From positions 1 to 64,000 of the forward strand of contig NZ_JBANDC010000017.1 of NCBI RefSeq assembly GCF_038896935.1: a DNA stretch of 64,000 bases, read 5' to 3'. The notes under the pieces are model-generated. The model was not told the DNA's origin. It did no database searches and saw only the letters and a program-made list of their open reading frames with translations. Every line of letters starts with the position of its first letter. Within the stretch, counting starts at the first letter, position 1. The translations under genes and the position numbers were made by a program. Shown here piece by piece: positions 59,196 to 64,000 of the stretch. Source of the DNA: Collimonas rhizosphaerae (GTDB lineage: Bacteria > Pseudomonadota > Gammaproteobacteria > Burkholderiales > Burkholderiaceae_D).

Positions 59196-61742
59196 ATGCG
59201 GTCATTGCATCAACACAAGCGCCGGCGGGTACGCAGCCTATCCTTCGCCACACTGCTGTCGGCAGGCCTGGCCGGCAGCTACAGCCTGGCTCATGCGCAA
59301 CAGGAGCAAGGCAACGACGGCGGGAAAAAGGCTGCCACCAGTATCGGCCAGGTGCAAGACGTGGTGGTCACCACCGGCGTGCGCGGCGAACAGCGCACGG
59401 TGGCCGACAGTCCGGCCCCGATCGATGTCATCAATGGCGAGCAGCTGCAGCATACCGGCCGCGCCGAGCTGAGCGAAGCGCTGGCGCGCCTGCTGCCTTC
59501 ATTCAATTTCGGCACCAACATCGCCGGCGTCAATTCGGTGATCCGCCCGGTCAGCAACCGCGGCCTGGGCCCGGCCTACACGCTGGTGCTGGTGAACGGC
59601 AAGCGGCGCCACAATTCGGCGCTGCTGACCAACGGCGGCGGCGACAGCAGCGGCGTCAACGCCGTCGACCTCGATACCATTCCATTGTCCGCCGTCGACC
59701 ATATCGAAGTGCTGAAAGACAGCGCGGCAGCACAGTACGGATCCGATGCGGTAGCCGGCGTGGTCAACGTGGTCTTGAAAACCGCCAGCCACGGCGGCAG
59801 CTTCAGCGTCGATTACGGCAGCCTGTACGGCGGCAACGGCAACCTGGAAAACCGCAAGGTGGCCGGCGACATCGGTTTCGAGCTGTCCAACGACGGCTTC
59901 ATCCATTTCAGCGCCGACGCCCGCAAGCGCGGCCAGTCCTGGTGGAACCTGCCGGCCACCAACACCAACGTCTATTCGCCCGCCAGCAACCCCAAGAACG
60001 CCAACTGGAACCGCGACGGCGCGCACAACGGCGATCCCGGCGTGGAAGCCTATAACATCGCCTACAACGCCGAATTGCCGCTGAAGAAAGGCATCACCCT
60101 GTATTCATTCGCCACTGCGGGCACCAGCAATGTCGTCTCCGGCAACAACTTCCGCCGCCCGAACGGCCTGGCCACCATCTCGCAGATCTACCCGGACGGC
60201 TATTTCGCTCTGAACAACGCCAGCTCTTACGATTTCCAGGTGACCGCCGGCGCCAAGGGCAAGTCCGACGGCTGGAACTGGGACCTGAGCAGCGGCTACG
60301 GCAAGAACCATGTGCGCCAGTACAGCAACCTGACCATCAATCCCTCGCTGGGGCCGGCCTCGCCAACCAGCTTCGATGAACTGGCCACGTTCCAGTTCGA
60401 GCAATGGACCACCAATGCCGATTTCACCAAAGCCTTCAGCCTCGGCCTGGCCAAGCCGGTGCAGCTGTCCTGGGGCCTGGAGCAGCGCAGCGAACGTTTC
60501 TCCACCTATGCCGGCGATCCGCTCGGTTACATCAACGGCGGTTACATCTTCAAGCCGGGCGACCAGGCCGGCAATCCGAATGTCGGCAGCCCGGCTTCGG
60601 TAGGCGCACAAGGCGCGATCGCGCTGGCGCCGCAAGACGCCGCCAATATCCGCCGCAACGTCCAGGCGGCCTATGCCGACGCCGGCTTTTACCCGACCGA
60701 CAAATGGTTTGTCGACCTTGCCGTGCGCGGCGAGCATTACGACGACAGCGCCGGCAACACCATCAGCGGCAAGCTCAATTCGCGCTATGACCTGACGCCG
60801 CAGATCGCCGTGCGCGGCACCGTCGGCTCCGGTTTCCGCGCGCCGTCGCTGACCCAGATCGGTTATGCCCAGACCGACAACCGCACCAACATCAACCCGG
60901 TCACCGGCGCGGTCGGCCCCAGCCTGTCGAAGCTGCTGCTCAACGATTCGCCGCTGGCGCGCGCGCTCGGCGCGCAAGACCTGAAGCCGGAGAAATCGGT
61001 CAATTTCGGCCTCGGCGTGGTCCTGAAACCGGCTGACAACCTCAACATCACGCTGGACGCCTACCAGGTCACGATCAAGGACCGGATCATCCGCACCGGC
61101 TACCTGTTCGGCCCGGCCTTGTCGCCGCTGCTGCAATCGCATGGATTGACAGGCAGCGAATGGGTGCAGTATTTCGCTAACGGCGTCGACACCCGCACCC
61201 GCGGCCTCGACCTGGTAGCCGACACCGCCACCGATTTCGGCCGCCTCGGCGTAGTGCGCTGGAACGCCGCGCTCAACTGGAACCGCACCGACATCACCAG
61301 CATCAAGGCGACTCCGGCCCAGCTGAACGGGCTCGGCGCCAATCCGGGCGGCAGCCTGACCTGGTTCGGCTATTCGGCCGGCGGCGGCATCGGCGAACTG
61401 ACCTCGTCCCAGCCGCGCACCAAGCTGATCCTGGGCGGACGCTGGCTGGTGCGCGATTTCGACGTCAACCTGCAGGCCACCCGCTACGACTCCTACCTGT
61501 GGCGCACCACGCCAACCCTGTCCTACAAGTTCGGCGCTAAATGGATCACCGACCTTGACGTCACCTATGCGCTGACCAAATCCATCAAGCTGACCGTGGG
61601 CGCTGCCAACCTGTTCGACGTCAGGCCTGACAAGAACGGCCCGGGCGACGCCAGCACCGGGGCTTCCAGCTTCTATTACGGTCCGTCGCCGTTTGCGCCG
61701 ACCGGCGGTTTCTACTATGCCAAGGCTACTTATGAATTCTAG
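59196..61742 (+). CDS. TonB-dependent outer-membrane receptor (copy 2)
   Basis: 848 aa, same subfamily as the receptor at 53560: 'VQDVVVTTGVRGEQRTVADSPAPIDVINGEQLQHTGRAELSEALARLLPSF', 'LVLVNGKRRHNSALLT', 'DHIEVLKDSAAAQYGSDAVAGVVNVVL'. TonB signature 'GFRAPSLTQIGY', end 'GFYYAKATYEF'. The N-terminus is basic (RSLHQHKRRRVRSL) before the signal core. GGGGAG 4 nt before ATG. No FecA-type signalling domain. First gene of the third unit, behind element copy 3. Confidence 0.92.
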   Translation: MRSLHQHKRRRVRSLSFATLLSAGLAGSYSLAHAQQEQGNDGGKKAATSIGQVQDVVVTTGVRGEQRTVADSPAPIDVINGEQLQHTGRAELSEALARLLPSFNFGTNIAGVNSVIRPVSNRGLGPAYTLVLVNGKRRHNSALLTNGGGDSSGVNAVDLDTIPLSAVDHIEVLKDSAAAQYGSDAVAGVVNVVLKTASHGGSFSVDYGSLYGGNGNLENRKVAGDIGFELSNDGFIHFSADARKRGQSWWNLPATNTNVYSPASNPKNANWNRDGAHNGDPGVEAYNIAYNAELPLKKGITLYSFATAGTSNVVSGNNFRRPNGLATISQIYPDGYFALNNASSYDFQVTAGAKGKSDGWNWDLSSGYGKNHVRQYSNLTINPSLGPASPTSFDELATFQFEQWTTNADFTKAFSLGLAKPVQLSWGLEQRSERFSTYAGDPLGYINGGYIFKPGDQAGNPNVGSPASVGAQGAIALAPQDAANIRRNVQAAYADAGFYPTDKWFVDLAVRGEHYDDSAGNTISGKLNSRYDLTPQIAVRGTVGSGFRAPSLTQIGYAQTDNRTNINPVTGAVGPSLSKLLLNDSPLARALGAQDLKPEKSVNFGLGVVLKPADNLNITLDAYQVTIKDRIIRTGYLFGPALSPLLQSHGLTGSEWVQYFANGVDTRTRGLDLVADTATDFGRLGVVRWNAALNWNRTDITSIKATPAQLNGLGANPGGSLTWFGYSAGGGIGELTSSQPRTKLILGGRWLVRDFDVNLQATRYDSYLWRTTPTLSYKFGAKWITDLDVTYALTKSIKLTVGAANLFDVRPDKNGPGDASTGASSFYYGPSPFAPTGGFYYAKATYEF

Positions 61743-62727
61743 ACACGCATCGCTCGCCGGCCTGCTTCTGCTGGCCGCCCTGGCCGGTGCCGGCTGCGGC
61801 AGGCAGCAGCCGGCACCGGCAGCCGAGTCCGGCCCGCCCGATCTCAGCAAGGTCACGCTGGTGCTTGGCGACCAGGTGAACTTCACGCGCACCAAGGCCG
61901 AAGCCGCCGGTGTGCTGGAAGGCGTGCCTTACAAGATCAAATGGGCCAGTTTCCAGGGCGCGGCGCCGCTGTTCGAGGCGGTACGTTCGGGCGATGTCGA
62001 TACCGCGCCGGCGGCCGATACGCCGGTGCTGGCGGCGGCTGCCGGCGGTGCGCCGATCAAGCTGGTGGCGGCTGCGGTGTCGCCGACCGCGCCCGCCGGA
62101 GTAGCCATACTGGTGCCGGCGGGATCGCCGATCAAGAATGTGGCGGACCTCAAGGGCCGTTCGGTCATCGTCTCCTCCGCGCGCGGCAGCGTAGCGCAAT
62201 ACGTCTTGTTCGGCGCACTGCGCGAGGCCGGCCTGACGGAGCATGACCTGACCATCGGTTTCATGCTGCCCGGCGACGCCTCGGTGGCTTTCTCGTCCGG
62301 CAAGATCGAAGCCTGGGCCACCTTCGGCACTTACCAGGCGTCGGCCGAACTGCACGGCGCCCGCGTGCTGCGCGACGGCGTCGGCATCTACAGCGGCACC
62401 GGCCTCATCGCCGCGTCCGACAAGGCGCTGGCCGATCCCGGAAAACGCGCGGCGCTGGCCGATGTATTGCAACGGCTGGCGCGCGCCAACGAATGGGTGA
62501 TAGACCATCCCGCCGAATACGCCAAGGTGTTCGCCAAGCTGACCGGCCTGCCGGACGACGTGGTGGCGCTGGTGCTCAAGCGCGAGCATCCGAAACTGGT
62601 GCCGGTCGATGCGCAGATCACCGCGCAGCTGCAAAAGATCGCCGACACCTTTTATGAAGCCAAGCTGTTCCCGATCCGGGTCGACGCCGCCAAATTGGCC
62701 GATACCCGGATTTTCCCGCCGCCTTGA
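61732..62727 (+). CDS. Substrate-binding lipoprotein (SsuA family, third)
   Basis: 331 aa. Lipoprotein signal 'LAGLLLLAALAGAGCGRQQ' (lipobox Ala-Gly-Cys). SsuA-like core: 'VTLVLGDQVNFTRTKAEAAGVLEGVPYKIKWASFQGAAPLFEAVRSGDVDTAPAADTPVLAAAAGG', 'NVADLKGRSVIVSSARGSVAQYVLFGALREAGL'. ATG 61732 overlaps the receptor gene by 11 bp and has AAGG 6 nt upstream, so the two are translated together. An SBP gene fused so tightly to a receptor gene suggests one ligand handed from outer to inner membrane. Confidence 0.86.
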   Translation: MNSRHASLAGLLLLAALAGAGCGRQQPAPAAESGPPDLSKVTLVLGDQVNFTRTKAEAAGVLEGVPYKIKWASFQGAAPLFEAVRSGDVDTAPAADTPVLAAAAGGAPIKLVAAAVSPTAPAGVAILVPAGSPIKNVADLKGRSVIVSSARGSVAQYVLFGALREAGLTEHDLTIGFMLPGDASVAFSSGKIEAWATFGTYQASAELHGARVLRDGVGIYSGTGLIAASDKALADPGKRAALADVLQRLARANEWVIDHPAEYAKVFAKLTGLPDDVVALVLKREHPKLVPVDAQITAQLQKIADTFYEAKLFPIRVDAAKLADTRIFPPP

Positions 62728-62786
62728 ACCTTGATCCTGAACCGCAGCGGCATTTCCTGTCTGTCCATCCAACTAAGCGAGGCATC

Positions 62787-64000
62787 ATGACCACACCACG
62801 ACAACTCAAACTCGGTTTCATGCTGCATGGCGTCGGCCCCGGCTGGGGCGACTGGCGCCATGCCGATGCGCATCCGGGCGCCAGCATCGATATCGATTTC
62901 TACACCCGCCAGGCGCGCCTGGCCGAAGCCGGTAAATTCGACTTCCTGTTCGTCGCCGACAGCGTGCACATCACCGAGAAATCCAGCCCGCATTACCTGA
63001 ACCGCTTCGAGCCGCTGACCATCCTGTCGGCGCTGGCGGTGGCGACTTCCCGCATCGGCCTGGTCGGCACGCTGACTGTCAGCTACAGTGAACCCTACAC
63101 GGTAGCGCGCCAGTTCGCTTCGCTCGACCACATCAGCCGCGGCCGCGCCGGCTGGAACGTGGTGACTTCCTGGCTGTCCGGCAGCGCCGCCAACTACGGC
63201 AAGCCGCAGCATCCGCCGCACGAGGTGCGCTACCGGATCGCCGCCGAACACCTGCAGGCCGTGCAGGGCCTGTGGGATTCCTGGGAAGACGATGCGCTGA
63301 CCCATGACAAGGCCGGCGGCCAGTTTTTCGATCCCGGCAAGCTGCATGCGCTGAATCACCAGGGCGCCTACTTTTCCGTACGCGGGCCGCTCAACATCAG
63401 CCGTTCGCAGCAGGGACAGCCGGTGATCTTCCAGGCCGGCGCATCGGAAGAAGGACGCAATTTTTCGGCGCGCCATGCCGACGCTTTCTTTACCGCCAGC
63501 GAGTCGTTCGAATCGAGCCGGGCTTATTACAAGGATATCAAGGCGCGCGCCGTCAGCTTCGGCCGCGACGCCGGCCGCATCGGCGTGTTTCCCGGGCTGC
63601 GCAGCATTGTCGGCGCCACCGAGGAAGAAGCGGAACGCAAATACCAGGAAGCGCTGGCGCTGATCCGCATCGAAGATGCCTTGCCGATGCTGGGACGGGC
63701 TTTCAACGACCACGACTTCACGGCTTATCCGCTGGATGCGCCGTTCCCCGATGTCGCCGCCTTCGGCCATGACAGCAACCGCAGCACCGCCGAGCGTATC
63801 GTCAAGCTGGCGCAGGACGAAAACCTGAGCCTGCGCCAGGTCGCCCTGCGCTTCGTCAGCCCGCGCCGCGAATTCGTCGGCACCGCGGAACACGTGGCCG
63901 ATTCCATCCAGCGCTGGTTCGACGGCGCCGCCGCCGACGGTTTTATCCTGGTGGAGACCCTGCCGCGCCAGCTGGACGCCTTCGTCGAGCTGGTAGTGCC
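62787..64000 (+). CDS. FMN-dependent monooxygenase of the NtaA/SnaA/DszA family (partial, runs off right edge)
   Basis: Open from ATG 62787 (GAGG 5 nt upstream) to the window end, about 404 residues; about 40-50 residues probably missing. 'KFDFLFVADSVHITEKSSPHYLNRFEPLTILSAL', 'GRAGWNVVTSWLSGSAANYG', 'NISRSQQGQPVIFQAGASEEGRNFSARHADAFFT' and 'GTAEHVADSIQRWFDGAAADGFILVE' place it beside the protein at 52160, with which it shares most family motifs. Probably acts on a related or the same organosulfur substrate. Third gene of the third unit. Confidence 0.87.
   Translation, partial: MTTPRQLKLGFMLHGVGPGWGDWRHADAHPGASIDIDFYTRQARLAEAGKFDFLFVADSVHITEKSSPHYLNRFEPLTILSALAVATSRIGLVGTLTVSYSEPYTVARQFASLDHISRGRAGWNVVTSWLSGSAANYGKPQHPPHEVRYRIAAEHLQAVQGLWDSWEDDALTHDKAGGQFFDPGKLHALNHQGAYFSVRGPLNISRSQQGQPVIFQAGASEEGRNFSARHADAFFTASESFESSRAYYKDIKARAVSFGRDAGRIGVFPGLRSIVGATEEEAERKYQEALALIRIEDALPMLGRAFNDHDFTAYPLDAPFPDVAAFGHDSNRSTAERIVKLAQDENLSLRQVALRFVSPRREFVGTAEHVADSIQRWFDGAAADGFILVETLPRQLDAFVELVV

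Noticed and set aside
60105..61895. A 596-codon frame on the minus strand
   Set aside because: Shadow of the second TonB receptor, whose sense frame has all receptor motifs.

Overview
This is a G+C-rich chromosomal window. The codon use, the porin type, the non-phosphorylative fucose pathway, the protocatechuate genes and the AcdR/AcdS pair suggest a soil- or plant-associated betaproteobacterium of the Burkholderiales, plausibly Oxalobacteraceae (an inference, not tested). No rRNA, tRNA or CRISPR array was seen. Mobile DNA is limited to a degraded transposase start, a toxin-antitoxin pair with a frameshifted toxin, and one REP-like doublet.

Layout. (1) 1-2469 (-): the N-terminal part of a large autotransporter that runs off the left edge. 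(2) 2733-10293 (-): a seven-gene L-fucose operon with a readable sigma70-type promoter, a GntR/FCD-type operator and a terminator. It encodes the periplasmic binding protein, permease and ATPase of an ABC importer plus four enzymes of the non-phosphorylative route. (3) 10492-14607: a CPBP membrane protease, a lipoprotein glycerophosphodiesterase, an AlkC-like DNA glycosylase, a REP doublet and a CzcE-like periplasmic protein. (4) 14803-22791 (+): a tripartite RND efflux pump followed by a two-component system. (5) 22854-30633: a quinate/shikimate-type catabolic unit (HPPD-like protein, shikimate dehydrogenase, TIM-barrel dehydratase, porin, two MHS transporters) with a divergent IclR regulator. 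(6) 30698-33971: a damaged HigBA-like module, a transposase remnant, and a VOC/SDR/LysR group. (7) 34090-40820: a second IclR regulator divergent from pcaH-pcaG-pcaB-pcaCD, followed by two tandem DUF347 four-repeat membrane proteins. Regions 5 and 7 together would take shikimate or quinate through 3-dehydroshikimate and protocatechuate to 3-oxoadipate. pcaIJ and pcaF are not in the window. (8) 41018-43160: a YXWGXW-repeat protein and the acdR/acdS ACC-deaminase pair. (9) 43279-64000 (+): about 21 kb that looks dedicated to organosulfur scavenging.

Region 9 is the part most likely to be a poorly described system. It holds a LysR regulator, one SsuCB-like ABC core, three SsuA-type binding proteins, a DszC/SfnB-like flavoprotein, an SsuD-like monooxygenase, two DszA/NtaA-like monooxygenases (the second cut by the right edge) and two TonB-dependent receptors. 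It also holds enzymes unusual for an alkanesulfonate locus: a D-2-hydroxyacid dehydrogenase, a class II aldolase-fold protein, an exported RidA-like imine deaminase, and a Tat-exported flavin amine oxidase with a c-type cytochrome directly behind it. A roughly 30-bp A+T-rich element recurs upstream of three transcription units here, which ties them into one regulon. My inference is that an amine-containing organosulfur compound is taken up through the outer membrane, oxidised in the periplasm by an amine dehydrogenase that passes electrons to cytochrome c, processed by periplasmic RidA, then imported and desulfonated. Start codons were chosen from Shine-Dalgarno spacing, signal peptides and overlap with neighbours. 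All functions are read from the sequence without database searches.
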